53,450 nt of DNA from contig NZ_JASJEB010000048.1 in assembly GCF_030064895.1 (NCBI RefSeq), positions 1 through 53,450 on the forward strand, written 5' to 3'. Under the pieces are notes generated by a model. The model worked only from the letters and a program-made list of their open reading frames with translations. It did no database searches and had not been told where the DNA came from. The position numbers and the translations under genes were made by a program. Below, piece by piece: positions 27,214-36,324 of this stretch. The stretch comes from Crocosphaera sp. GTDB lineage: Bacteria > Cyanobacteriota > Cyanobacteriia > Cyanobacteriales > Microcystaceae. The first letter of the stretch is position 1, and each line of letters begins with the position of its first letter.

Positions 27214-28107
27214 ATGAATAAAATTTCACCTGAAAAATTGGAAAAACTTAACAAACTAATCAAATCAATTGAAACAGATTTGATAATGATAAAATATCAA
27301 TCAGAAGAACATAGAGAAATTATAAAAGCTGCTCAATCAAAATATCAATCCGAAATAGAAAAAACTGATGACTTTTGGTGGTTACATCTTCTGTCAGTTG
27401 GTAACCATATTACTTTATTATTATCCAAAGTTTATGATAATCATGGTGTTAAAAATTCTGATGACTATGAAATTCCAGACTATACTAAACGAGTAAAAGA
27501 AGTAATAACACTCCATAGTTTAATTTACTTTGTTGAAAAGAATTTAAAACCTTGTGATAGATTACAAAATATAATTAATTTAAATAAAAAGCAGATTTAC
27601 ACTAAAACAGATGATTTAGTTGAGAAACTAAACGAAATTAGAGATAATATAATTGCTCATAAAAATAAACGTCAATTTTTTCAGTCAGAAGAAGGTATTC
27701 AATCTTTGACATGGGATGAATTAGATAAATTGGTTCAAAGAGGTTTCGATATTTGTCATATAGCAATAGACAGGCTAGTTAGGACACATAAATTATATTT
27801 TAAGGGAACAGGGAACAGGGAACAGGGAACAGAAAAATGTCCTAATAGCTTTGGCGACTGCTATATATACGGAGAGTATTATAACAATGGAAAATTAAAT
27901 GAAATTTATGAAAATTATGGGTCTTCAGTAATTATTCATACTAAATCTTTATATTTCAATGATTATAAAAAAGTTTTAAAAGCTTTGAAAATTAAAAATA
28001 TAGCGTATAATTTTCTTGATAGGATAGATAATATTGACAAATATCCTGATGATGTTAAAGCTTTCAGAGAAGAATTTGATCGAGAATTAGAAGATAGTGA
28101 TAATTAA
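27214..28107 (+). CDS. HEPN (AbiU2-like) domain protein with C-terminal extension
   Basis: 297 residues, AT-rich and lysine-rich. The N-terminal half resembles the AbiU2-type HEPN family: FWWLHLLSVGNHITLLLSKV, and then LNEIRDNIIAHKNKR, which fits the R-x(4-6)-H active-site pattern of HEPN RNases. A low-complexity linker (GTGNREQGTEK) encoded by a heptamer DNA repeat separates it from a C-terminal part of about 90 residues that I do not recognise. HEPN proteins often act as RNases in abortive infection or toxin-antitoxin systems. No antitoxin is adjacent; a Uma2 gene lies 33 bp upstream. Confidence 0.6.
   Translation: MNKISPEKLEKLNKLIKSIETDLIMIKYQSEEHREIIKAAQSKYQSEIEKTDDFWWLHLLSVGNHITLLLSKVYDNHGVKNSDDYEIPDYTKRVKEVITLHSLIYFVEKNLKPCDRLQNIINLNKKQIYTKTDDLVEKLNEIRDNIIAHKNKRQFFQSEEGIQSLTWDELDKLVQRGFDICHIAIDRLVRTHKLYFKGTGNREQGTEKCPNSFGDCYIYGEYYNNGKLNEIYENYGSSVIIHTKSLYFNDYKKVLKALKIKNIAYNFLDRIDNIDKYPDDVKAFREEFDRELEDSDN
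27804..27831 (+). repeat. Heptamer repeat GGGAACA x4 inside a gene
   Basis: Four exact tandem copies of GGGAACA lie inside the HEPN-type gene and encode its linker. The class is the short tandem repeats (STRR) well known in cyanobacteria, normally found between genes. Each gain or loss of a copy shifts the reading frame. Confidence 0.95.
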
Positions 28108-28619
28108 CCTAAACCTAGATATTAAACTAAAAAAGTATCTATCAAAAATGAGCTTTTTTCAATTTTAATGCTACATTAATAGACATTATGGTTATGAAGT
28201 GAAAGAATATCCTCGGTTAATGTAACGATCGCCCCAACCAACCCTAGAAGATGATCAGTAAGTCAATATGTCAAGATAATATTAACAAAAGATCATAATC
28301 TTTGCTTTGATCTGGGAGCATAATTATCTTAGATGCGTCCTTTATAAAGGATATGTGCTAAACCTTGAGCAATTAACTCTATCCTTAATATCATTGTCAG
28401 GTAAGCTAAACCTAATTTTTGATGTCTAAGATTTATAGCACCACCCATTATCATTAAGACATGGAGTACATTCTCTGCTGCCTCGAAATAAGAGTCAGTA
28501 ATAGCAAAAATGTCTTAACTAATTTTCTTACTGCTATAGATACTTAAAATGATCGATTTAACCCTGTGATGGAACTTTAGCACAGATTGATCAAGAAGTT
28601 GGTATAAGTATTATAATCT
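28108..28619. other. Intergenic region with one start-less minus-strand frame
   Basis: About 510 bases between the HEPN-type gene and ydcF. On the minus strand, 28329-28514 is open for 61 codons and reads protein-like (EAAENVLHVLMIMGGAINLR, then LGLAYLTMIL). It has no ATG near its head; a Met occurs only mid-way. It may be a decayed small gene. Nothing else stands out. Confidence 0.35.
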
Positions 28620-29213
28620 ATGTTCCTCAAAATTCGTTCTCCTAAATCAGAAGTTAAAGGTGTTACCCATCGAAAACGTAAGAAACACCTGTTTCCAGTT
28701 CTTTGTCTAGCTACTCTGGGGTTATGGTTCGGTTATAAACAGTTACAAAGTTATTTTGTGCAACCCGAAGCAATCTTTGTCTTAGGGGGACACGAAGATA
28801 GAGAAAGGTTTGCTGCTCAACTGGCCCTAAAACACCCTAACTTACCAATTTGGGTTTCTTCGGGGAGTCCCAAACACTATGTTACCCAAATATTCACCAA
28901 TGCAGGTATCAACAACGATCGTCTTCACCTTGATTATCGAGCAAAGGATACTGTGACCAATTTTACCAGTTTAGTCAAGGAATTGAAAGAGCAAGGGATC
29001 GATAGTGTTTATTTGATCACTTCTGATAATCACATGAATCGCGCTAGAATTATTGGAGAAATTGTCTTTGGTACGCAAGGAATTATCCTTAAACCTATGT
29101 CAGTTCCTTCTAAAGATTCCCCCGAACCCATGGAAAAAATTATTAGGGATGGAGGGCGATCTTTTCTTTGGTTACTCACAGGAAAAACAGGAGAAAGTTT
29201 ACTACCATATTAA
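28620..29213 (+). CDS. YdcF/SanA-like (DUF218) membrane-anchored protein
   Basis: 197 residues with a basic N-terminus and one membrane anchor (about residues 25-41, LFPVLCLATLGLWFGY). An outside DUF218 domain follows with AIFVLGGHEDRERFAA, WVSSGSP and ITSDNHMNRARII. In E. coli the relatives SanA and ElyC act in envelope integrity or lipid-carrier metabolism; the reaction is unproven. It is a lone gene. The start is the first ATG of the frame and leaves a positive-inside N-terminus. Confidence 0.85.
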   Translation: MFLKIRSPKSEVKGVTHRKRKKHLFPVLCLATLGLWFGYKQLQSYFVQPEAIFVLGGHEDRERFAAQLALKHPNLPIWVSSGSPKHYVTQIFTNAGINNDRLHLDYRAKDTVTNFTSLVKELKEQGIDSVYLITSDNHMNRARIIGEIVFGTQGIILKPMSVPSKDSPEPMEKIIRDGGRSFLWLLTGKTGESLLPY

Positions 29214-29371
29214 GCTGTTAAGCATCTAAATTACTATACTAGACTTAGGGAGAAACGGGGGGAAAGGGAGACGGGGAGAGAGTTTGCAAATTTGTTGCTT
29301 AACTTCATCATATGCGGTTTAAATGCACAACAGTTTAATGATTAACTGTGGATGGATAATAGATAATTACT

Positions 29372-29392
29372 CATTATCCATTATCCATTATC
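29372..29392. repeat. Heptamer repeat CATTATC x3
   Basis: Three exact tandem copies of CATTATC, preceded by related GGATAAT words, just after the apocarotenoid oxygenase stop codon (minus strand). The rest of 29214-29396 holds purine-rich G/A sequence and no gene. Confidence 0.85.
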
Positions 29393-29396
29393 AATT

Positions 29397-30803
29397 TCAA
29401 CCTTGTTTCCAAGTACCATGAAATCCCATAGGAATAACATTGGGTAGTCCTAAACGACATAAAGGACTATTTTCTAACTCCTCACTATCATAAATTCTTA
29501 ATTCAGAACTATGGGGATTTCCATCATAAACAACTGTTAAAACCCATCCTTTTTCTGAGTTAAGAGTATGAGGAACAAAAATCGGTTCTGAGGGATATCT
29601 ATTCTCTCCCATATCTGCTACAGTTAGCTGCTTTAATTGTCGATCATAACGTGCGATCGCTCCAAAAATTTCTTGGGATAAATCGACATTATCTCGATGA
29701 ACTGATAGATAAGTATAACGCCAATTTTGTCCCGTTTGATGACTGGGAACAATAGGAAAATCTGAACCTTTATCTAATAACTGTTCCTGATGTATAACTG
29801 TAGCTTTCTTGGGATCTATTTCTACTTCCCAAAGGGTTCCTTTTGCTGGAGTTTTTGTCTTTCCAGTAGCTACTTCTTTTAAGTTTTGATTGGTTGAAAA
29901 GTCAGAATAACGGACAAATTCAACAATAATATTACCATCTTCATTAACACAACCATTACTATAATGCCATTGAAACCAAGGGTCAGCTTTTGCTTTACTA
30001 ATAAAGGATAAACTATCTCGATCAAAAATTAAAATTTCTGTCCCTAGTTCTGGTTTCCATTCCATTGCCTCACTTAAACTAGCTAACCCTAATGCTGTTG
30101 GTAATAATTTCACACGAATAGGAGGAACAAAAAATATTATGTATGATCCAGCTAAAACAAAATCATGAACTATGCGTAAACCTTCTAAAGGATAATCTGA
30201 TTTTTGGATTACTTTTCCTGTAGCATCACTTTGATAAAGATTTAACGTTACTTTTGCTCCTAAACTAATACCAAAATTATAGATATTACCAGTGTTATGA
30301 TCAATTTTTGGGTGTGCAGAAAAAGGTTGTTTTTCGCTTAAATTATCAAGATAATCTAATCCTTTGGTTGCTAAATTATCTAAGTCTAAGGCATGAGGGT
30401 TGCCACCTTCCCATAAAGCTAATAATTTATCAGGTAGTGCCAAAACCGATGTATTAGCAGCATTTTTAACCTCCTTTCCCCAAGTTTTCCAAAAAGGTCC
30501 AGGGACAGTCATGCCATAATTAGGGTATAAAAATTCATTAGCTTCTGCTTCTTTTTTATATCCTTCAGTTTGTACATAACGATAGGTTGCTTCTGCACCT
30601 TCTTCTCTTAAATGAATAGCTAAAATAGCTCCATCTCCATCAAACCAATGGCCGACTTTTTGGGAACCTCTTTCCAGTCTTCCTGGACCATTACGGTATA
30701 AACTTCCCCTCAGTCCATCAGGAATTTCTCCTGATAAGATAGGTAAGGGTTTTAGAGGAAATTCTTCTGCTGGTTTTGCGATCGCTTGTGACCAAGTAGG
30801 CAT
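29397..30803 (-). CDS. Carotenoid cleavage oxygenase (apocarotenoid oxygenase type)
   Basis: A 468-residue seven-bladed propeller dioxygenase of the RPE65/ACO family, which cleaves carotenoids or apocarotenals, for example to retinal. The opening RGSLYRNGPGRLERG and GHWFDGDGAI are diagnostic. The iron-binding histidines can be seen in FSAHPKIDH, RIVHDF, LSVHRDN and MGFHGTW. Its length matches the Synechocystis enzyme Diox1 more than plant NCEDs. It is last in the minus-strand direction after an APH-like gene (133 bp gap), and probably a separate unit. Confidence 0.93.
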   Translation of the reverse strand: MPTWSQAIAKPAEEFPLKPLPILSGEIPDGLRGSLYRNGPGRLERGSQKVGHWFDGDGAILAIHLREEGAEATYRYVQTEGYKKEAEANEFLYPNYGMTVPGPFWKTWGKEVKNAANTSVLALPDKLLALWEGGNPHALDLDNLATKGLDYLDNLSEKQPFSAHPKIDHNTGNIYNFGISLGAKVTLNLYQSDATGKVIQKSDYPLEGLRIVHDFVLAGSYIIFFVPPIRVKLLPTALGLASLSEAMEWKPELGTEILIFDRDSLSFISKAKADPWFQWHYSNGCVNEDGNIIVEFVRYSDFSTNQNLKEVATGKTKTPAKGTLWEVEIDPKKATVIHQEQLLDKGSDFPIVPSHQTGQNWRYTYLSVHRDNVDLSQEIFGAIARYDRQLKQLTVADMGENRYPSEPIFVPHTLNSEKGWVLTVVYDGNPHSSELRIYDSEELENSPLCRLGLPNVIPMGFHGTWKQG

Positions 30804-30936
30804 ACTTTTAGTATCTAAATTTAATTTTTTATCTCTATAAGTTTAACAAGTTTGATTAATTTTTATCAACATTATTTATCTTAGTGCTACCATTCTCTTT
30901 CTCCTTTACACTGTACAATAAATATAAACATAACAA

Positions 30937-31938
30937 TTAAATTATTTCTTTTTCTAAATAACTTTCGCATAACCTGATTAAATCTTCTGTATAAGCATTA
31001 CGTTCTTTTATTTGCGTACTAATATAAATATGTCTGACTAAAGTGAGAAACTTATAAATTATAATCCTTTTTCTGCTTTCTTCTCCTATTAGTTTAATAA
31101 AGGCTTGTTCCAGGGCTATTTCTTGATATTTTAAGGCTTGAAAATCACCCAAAACTCTTAAACTATATTCTGTAATGTGGGCGATAAAATTACCAATATC
31201 AAGACTTGGATCACCATAGCAATATAAATCTAAATCCAGTAAATAAAGACGAGAACTATTAATTATAATTTGGTCTGCATAAAAGTCTCTATGAATACCG
31301 ACACACGGAATATAAGATAAACGGTTACCTAACTTATTACATTGTTTTAAAATCTCCCTAATTCGACTCTTCCAATGGGGATATAATTTAATAACTAATG
31401 GTAATTTTTTATGTAATATATGCAGTTCATCATCAATGGTATGATAGCGATCTGTTTTGGCAGGAAATTGATGTAATTTATAAGCAGCGTAAGCAATTTT
31501 TTCAGCAATATTAACTCCATCTGGTTTCCCTAATAAAAGAGTGGTGGTATATCCTGGAACTTTTCGCTGTAACCACATTTTCCACTGAGGAATAACCCCA
31601 ATAGGTTCAGGGACAGAAACCTGATCTAAACTCTGATCATCAAAGCCATTTTCCCAGAGATATTTTTGTAAATAATAACTTTTGGTATCGGTTTCTTTAA
31701 ATCTTACTTTTCCCAGTAAACTAAATTTTTCTTTACCTGTAAATTGGTATTCAATTAGACAGCGTTTTTGTGCTTTATAACGAACGACCTTAATTCCAGA
31801 TAAGCAATTTTTTTTGATGATGCTTGGAAAATAGTGTTTAAAAGTTTGTTCAACTTTATTAGGTAATAAAGCATCTTTTAGAAATAATAAATTAGGATTA
31901 GAAAGTAGATTAAATGAGTCTTTTACTTGAATGTTCAT
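30937..31938 (-). CDS. Aminoglycoside phosphotransferase-like kinase
   Basis: 333 residues with the protein-kinase-like fold of the APH/choline kinase group. The catalytic loop GIHRDFYADQI (H-x-D) is near residue 214 and the metal-binding LLDLDLYCYGDPSLDIGNF near 233. There is no clear sugar or drug specificity. Being last in the run that begins with three glycosyltransferases and an ABC exporter (45 bp gap), it probably phosphorylates a sugar or lipid-linked intermediate, not an antibiotic. That role is inferred from context. Confidence 0.75.
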   Translation of the reverse strand: MNIQVKDSFNLLSNPNLLFLKDALLPNKVEQTFKHYFPSIIKKNCLSGIKVVRYKAQKRCLIEYQFTGKEKFSLLGKVRFKETDTKSYYLQKYLWENGFDDQSLDQVSVPEPIGVIPQWKMWLQRKVPGYTTTLLLGKPDGVNIAEKIAYAAYKLHQFPAKTDRYHTIDDELHILHKKLPLVIKLYPHWKSRIREILKQCNKLGNRLSYIPCVGIHRDFYADQIIINSSRLYLLDLDLYCYGDPSLDIGNFIAHITEYSLRVLGDFQALKYQEIALEQAFIKLIGEESRKRIIIYKFLTLVRHIYISTQIKERNAYTEDLIRLCESYLEKEII

Positions 31939-31983
31939 AGTTTAATTTTCCTTATTTTTAGGTAATTATCACCCACCTTGAGG

Positions 31984-33816
31984 TTATTTAGCAATAGGTA
32001 ATGGTTCAAAATACTGGTTACTTTTATTACATTGAATTTTATATAATTGAGAATATAAACCTTTCTGCTGCAATAATTCCCAATGGGTTCCTTGTTCTAA
32101 AACTTCTCCTTTTTCGATGTATAAAATCATGTCTGCTTGCGTAGCTAAAGAAAGGTCATGAGTAATTAAAAATGTGGTTCTATTCTTAGCTAATCTTTGT
32201 AAAGCTTCGATAACAGCTTTTTCACTTTTTTTATCCAATCCTGTTGTCGGTTCATCTAAAATTAAGATAGGAGTTTTACGAATAGCAGCCCTAGCAATAG
32301 AAATTCTTTGCCGTTGTCCTCCTGATAAAGTTGCTCCTCTTTCTCCCACAAAAGTATTGTATTTTTGGGGTAGTTTTTTGATAAAATCATGGGCATTTGC
32401 TAACTTAGCAGCTTGGATAATTTCTTCATCACTAATATTGTTCATTCCATAAGCAATATTTTCCTTAATGGTAGCTGCAAATAAAAGGCTTTCTTGTAAA
32501 ACCACACTCATCTGAGAACGTAAAGAGTTTAAAGTATAATTACAAATATCTTGCCCATCAATTAGAATATTTCCTGATAAGGGATCATACAATCTCAGTA
32601 ATAAACTCATTAAGGTTGATTTTCCACTACCAGACTGTCCTACAATGGCAATAAATTGACCTGCTTTTACATCTAAATTGATCTTATTAAGGATACAATG
32701 GGAATTATTATAAGCAAAACTAACATCCTGAAACGTAATATTTCCTTGAAAAGAAGGGGCGATCATTGCGTTAGGTGAATCTTGAATCTCTGGGGTTTCA
32801 TCTAATATGTTTAAAATACGTTCTCCAGAGGCCGCAGCTTTGGCTAAACGTCCCGTATATTTGGCGAAATTTTGAATAGGTTTGAAACTATTTTTAAGAT
32901 AGGTTAAAAAGACGATCACATCCCCTGGTGTCAACGCATCTCGTAACACTAACCATGAGCCATACCATATGATGATCGCCATTCCTAACGCAATAATTCC
33001 ATCTACTACCCGTTCTAAATAAGCAGATAATTGTTTTGTTTGTACACTTTGGCTTAAACTTCGTTGATTTTGGCTAGCAAAGTTATCAGCAAAGGCACTT
33101 TCTAAGGATAACGCTTGAATGAGTTTAATAGCAGCTAACGACTCCGAAGCAGTAGCAGCAACTTCTCCCTCCTGTTGTCGTTGTCTGACAGACGCGGCCC
33201 GAATGCGTTGACTAAGGCGGGCAGACGCAAAAATAAATAAAGGAAAGGTTAACAGCGATAATAGGGTTAAATGGGCATCTAACCAAAACATAACCCCCAC
33301 TGTCCCCAATAACGTCATAATACTGATAACTAGGGGAAGCGTTGCCGTGATCAAAATTTCTTGCAAACGACTCGCATCACTACTCACCCGAACAATGAGA
33401 TCCCCACTTTTAGCTTGGTTATGATAAGTCAGAGACAATCTCTGCAAATGACGATACACCTGTTCTCTCACTTGAACCATCACCCGACTGCCCACAGTAG
33501 CTAAAGAAACCGTACTCCAGTATGCTGAAAATGCCCTTAAACAGGTAATAGCGATAATTCCTAGTGCGCAAAGGGTTAAGACTCCAAGGGGGCTTATTGC
33601 CTCAAAAACTGGCAATGAGGACTGATTTTGGATGAGAACATGATCAAAAATAAATTTCAGGGGCCAGGGTTCGAGAATGCGTAATATTACATCCCCCATC
33701 ACCGCTAACATGGCAAACCCTAAACATGACTTTTCTTGGCGCAAATAAGGCCAAAAACGGGCTAATATCCGTCCTAAACTGGGAATTGTACTTTTTAATG
33801 ATTTTGTTGTTGTCAT
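31984..33816 (-). CDS. ABC exporter, fused membrane and ATPase domains (MsbA type)
   Basis: A 610-residue half-transporter that would act as a homodimer in the plasma membrane. The first 340 residues hold six membrane helices. The ATPase domain follows with Walker A GQSGSGKSTL (near 392), signature LSGGQRQRISIARA (near 493) and Walker B ILILDEPTTGLD. It resembles lipid, lipid-linked sugar or peptide exporters. Its position inside the glycosyltransferase run suggests export of a glycolipid or polysaccharide precursor. It starts 20 bp after the upstream glycosyltransferase stop. Confidence 0.88.
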   Translation of the reverse strand: MTTTKSLKSTIPSLGRILARFWPYLRQEKSCLGFAMLAVMGDVILRILEPWPLKFIFDHVLIQNQSSLPVFEAISPLGVLTLCALGIIAITCLRAFSAYWSTVSLATVGSRVMVQVREQVYRHLQRLSLTYHNQAKSGDLIVRVSSDASRLQEILITATLPLVISIMTLLGTVGVMFWLDAHLTLLSLLTFPLFIFASARLSQRIRAASVRQRQQEGEVAATASESLAAIKLIQALSLESAFADNFASQNQRSLSQSVQTKQLSAYLERVVDGIIALGMAIIIWYGSWLVLRDALTPGDVIVFLTYLKNSFKPIQNFAKYTGRLAKAAASGERILNILDETPEIQDSPNAMIAPSFQGNITFQDVSFAYNNSHCILNKINLDVKAGQFIAIVGQSGSGKSTLMSLLLRLYDPLSGNILIDGQDICNYTLNSLRSQMSVVLQESLLFAATIKENIAYGMNNISDEEIIQAAKLANAHDFIKKLPQKYNTFVGERGATLSGGQRQRISIARAAIRKTPILILDEPTTGLDKKSEKAVIEALQRLAKNRTTFLITHDLSLATQADMILYIEKGEVLEQGTHWELLQQKGLYSQLYKIQCNKSNQYFEPLPIAK

Positions 33817-33835
33817 GATTTGTTTTAACCTCTCA

Positions 33836-35014
33836 TCACGCCACTTTTAAATAAGTTTGTTCCGCTTCTTTTGCTAACCGTAAAATCTTCTTTACCACGT
33901 GATCCCAGGTATAATGACCGAGAATGGTTTGACGGGCAGATGTACCTAACTGGTGACGCAGTTGGGGCGATCGCATTAACCTGATAAAAGCTTCTGATAA
34001 GGCGTTACTATCTCCAGGGAGACACAATAAACCGTTGTTTCCATGTTTAATAACGTCTTTTATTTGCCCAATATGGCTGGCCACAACCGGCAACCCTGCG
34101 GCCATGTATTCATAGACTTTTAGAGGGGAAAAATAGAACTTATCCAGAGGTGGATAAGGGGCAACTGCCACGTCCATTTGTTCTAATAAAAAAGGAATGG
34201 CATCGGGAGGAACTGACCCAGTTAACTTTACTGCTGAGTTGAGATTTTTCTGATTAATTTCGGTTTGCAAGCGATCGCTTTCGGGTCCTTTTCCAATAAT
34301 TAATAGTCTACTTTGGGGATAATGATGATGAAATTTTTCAAAAGCATCTAATAAAATAGGTAAGCCGTGCCAAGGTTTTAATGATCCCACAAAACCAAGG
34401 GTAAAATAACCATTAGAGGTTATCTTTTTGGGATTAAATCGATCAGCATTGACCCCATTGGGAATGACTTTTATTTTGTTAGGATTTTTAACATATTGGC
34501 TGACATAATTTTTTACTTCATCAGACACAGCAATAATAGTTGTAGCTGCGTTAAATACTTTTATGGAAACGGTTTCAGCTTCTTGTAAATTGACTAAACC
34601 TCGGTATTTTTGCTGTTCTAAAATTAAAGGTGCATTAACTTCTAAAATACCAGGAATGCTTTTTTTTCTAGCGTATTCCATTGCACCATAACTCCATAAA
34701 GAATACCTTTCATACACGAGATCAAAGGGTTTTTTAAAGTCTAACACCTCTAACACCGCGTCTATTTCTGAGTTCATAGATAAAGCAATTTTTTCTCTTA
34801 AACCTTGGGCAACTTTCGGAATGGGTAATAATTTATGTAATTTTATGGTTTGTAAATCATCTGGTTTATTCTCACCTAACCGAGGACTAAATAAATGGAC
34901 TTGATGATTTCGTTTTAACAACCCTCTCAGAATTTCTTGCACATGAATTGAACATCCTTTTTCTCCAAAGATAGGAATACCTGAATCAGCACAAATATAA
35001 GCAATACGCATCAT
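33836..35014 (-). CDS. Glycosyltransferase family 4
   Basis: A 392-residue GT-B enzyme. The N-terminal domain has the acceptor loop FGEKGCSIHVQEIL. The C-terminal donor domain has GFVGSLKPWHG (near 209), KLTGSVPPDAIPF and the E-x7-E region VYEYMAAGLPVVAS. It follows the broken glycosyltransferase gene by 20 bp in the same direction and precedes the ABC exporter, so it belongs to the surface-glycan cluster. Donor and acceptor are unknown. Confidence 0.88.
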   Translation of the reverse strand: MMRIAYICADSGIPIFGEKGCSIHVQEILRGLLKRNHQVHLFSPRLGENKPDDLQTIKLHKLLPIPKVAQGLREKIALSMNSEIDAVLEVLDFKKPFDLVYERYSLWSYGAMEYARKKSIPGILEVNAPLILEQQKYRGLVNLQEAETVSIKVFNAATTIIAVSDEVKNYVSQYVKNPNKIKVIPNGVNADRFNPKKITSNGYFTLGFVGSLKPWHGLPILLDAFEKFHHHYPQSRLLIIGKGPESDRLQTEINQKNLNSAVKLTGSVPPDAIPFLLEQMDVAVAPYPPLDKFYFSPLKVYEYMAAGLPVVASHIGQIKDVIKHGNNGLLCLPGDSNALSEAFIRLMRSPQLRHQLGTSARQTILGHYTWDHVVKKILRLAKEAEQTYLKVA

Positions 35015-35034
35015 TAATCACCTCTTAAAATAAA

Positions 35035-36273
35035 CTAATTGTTAACTGATGAATGATAATAAAATAACTGTCTTAAACTAGCTGCATTTTGCTCAATATT
35101 GAATTCAGTTTCCATTAACTTTCTAGCATTTTCTGCTAACTGAACTCTCATATTTTCACTTGTCAATAAGGTCCGCAATGCTATAGCCAAAACCTCGGGA
35201 TTATTTTGAGGAATAATTAACCCTGTTTCTTCATGTTTAATCATTTCAGGAATACCCGTAACATCCGTTCCAATACAAGGCGTTCCTAAAGCCATCGCTT
35301 CTAATAATACAGTTGGTAAACCGTCCCTATTTCCATCTTTTCCAATAATATAAGGGGCTGCAAAAACTGCACTCTCTTGAATCAATTTAAAAACTTCATT
35401 CTGAGGACGTGGGCCAATAATTTCAACGCAGTCATCTAACTTTAATACTTCAATTTGCTGCTTTAACTTGCTTTCTAAGTCACCTGTCCCGACAATGTGA
35501 CAATGAAACTCACAACCCCACTGTTTTAATCAAAAACAAGCATCAATTAAAATCGAAGTTCCTTTTTTTTCTACCAAACGACCTACTGAAATTATCCGAG
35601 TAGGACGTTTTCTGGGAGACTGATAATGAAGTTGAGATAAATTCAATCCATTATAAATTCTTTGCACATTATCAGCTACTTTCCCGTAACTTTGTTGTAA
35701 GTATTTTTGATTATAATCACTCACAGTAATAACAGTCGAAGCATCCCTAAGTTTTCGTTTCATATCATCAATATCTACACTTTCATGAAAAATATCTTTA
35801 GCATGAGTTGTAAACGTATAAGAAACATTTGCAAAGTAAGACGCTAAGCGAGTTACACTGGTAGAAACTGATCCAAAATGGGCGTGTAAATGGGTAATTC
35901 CTCTTAACTTAACTTCCCTGGCCAACCAAGCAGCTTGATACACTGTACTCGCTGTTTCTCCTTGTGCTATAGATAGTTTACTCCAGAAATCAGGAATTAA
36001 TTTACTTAATTCTTGTAATTCTGCCCAAAAATAACTAGCAGCCGTTGGAGATAAACTATTAAGAGACTCACTAACCCGTCCCTGGATAGGTTTACGAATA
36101 TAAGTCACACTAGCTCTAACCTGAGAAATACAGTTTTGAAAATGGGTGTCACAAGGGGGACGCAGGGCAAAAATATCAATGTTTAATCCCGCTTTTTCAT
36201 GGGCTAAAATTTCATTAACTATAAAGGTTTCTGAATAACGGGGATACCGTTTAACAACATAACCAACACGCAT
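35035..36273 (-). pseudogene. Glycosyltransferase family 4, interrupted by one in-frame TGA
   Basis: A single frame runs from ATG at 36273 to the stop at 35035-35037 and would encode about 412 residues, but a TGA at 35530-35532 splits it after SILIDACF. Sequence on both sides is intact GT4: NIDIFALRPP, HLHAHFGSVSTSVTRLASY and SVGRLVEKKGT before it; HCHIVGTGDLESKLKQQI, IIGPRPQNEV, DGLPTVLLEAMALGTP and TGIPEMI after it. So this is a point nonsense mutation, a sequencing error or, less likely, read-through. Without read-through the donor-binding half is lost. An in-frame ATG at 35383 could restart only a 116-residue piece. Confidence 0.85.
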
Positions 36274-36324
36274 AAATTAAGGTCCTCACTCACTAAGTTT
36301 ACTATTTTAAAAGTGTTCTAGTTT

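Noticed and set aside
30937-31938. True aminoglycoside resistance gene
   Set aside because: The fold is APH-like, but the gene ends a glycosyltransferase-exporter run and lacks any mobile context, so a sugar or lipid-intermediate kinase is more likely.
35383-35385. Separate small glycosyltransferase starting at this ATG
   Set aside because: It is in the same frame as the upstream half, and the sequence between the TGA and this ATG is still conserved glycosyltransferase, so it is one broken gene.
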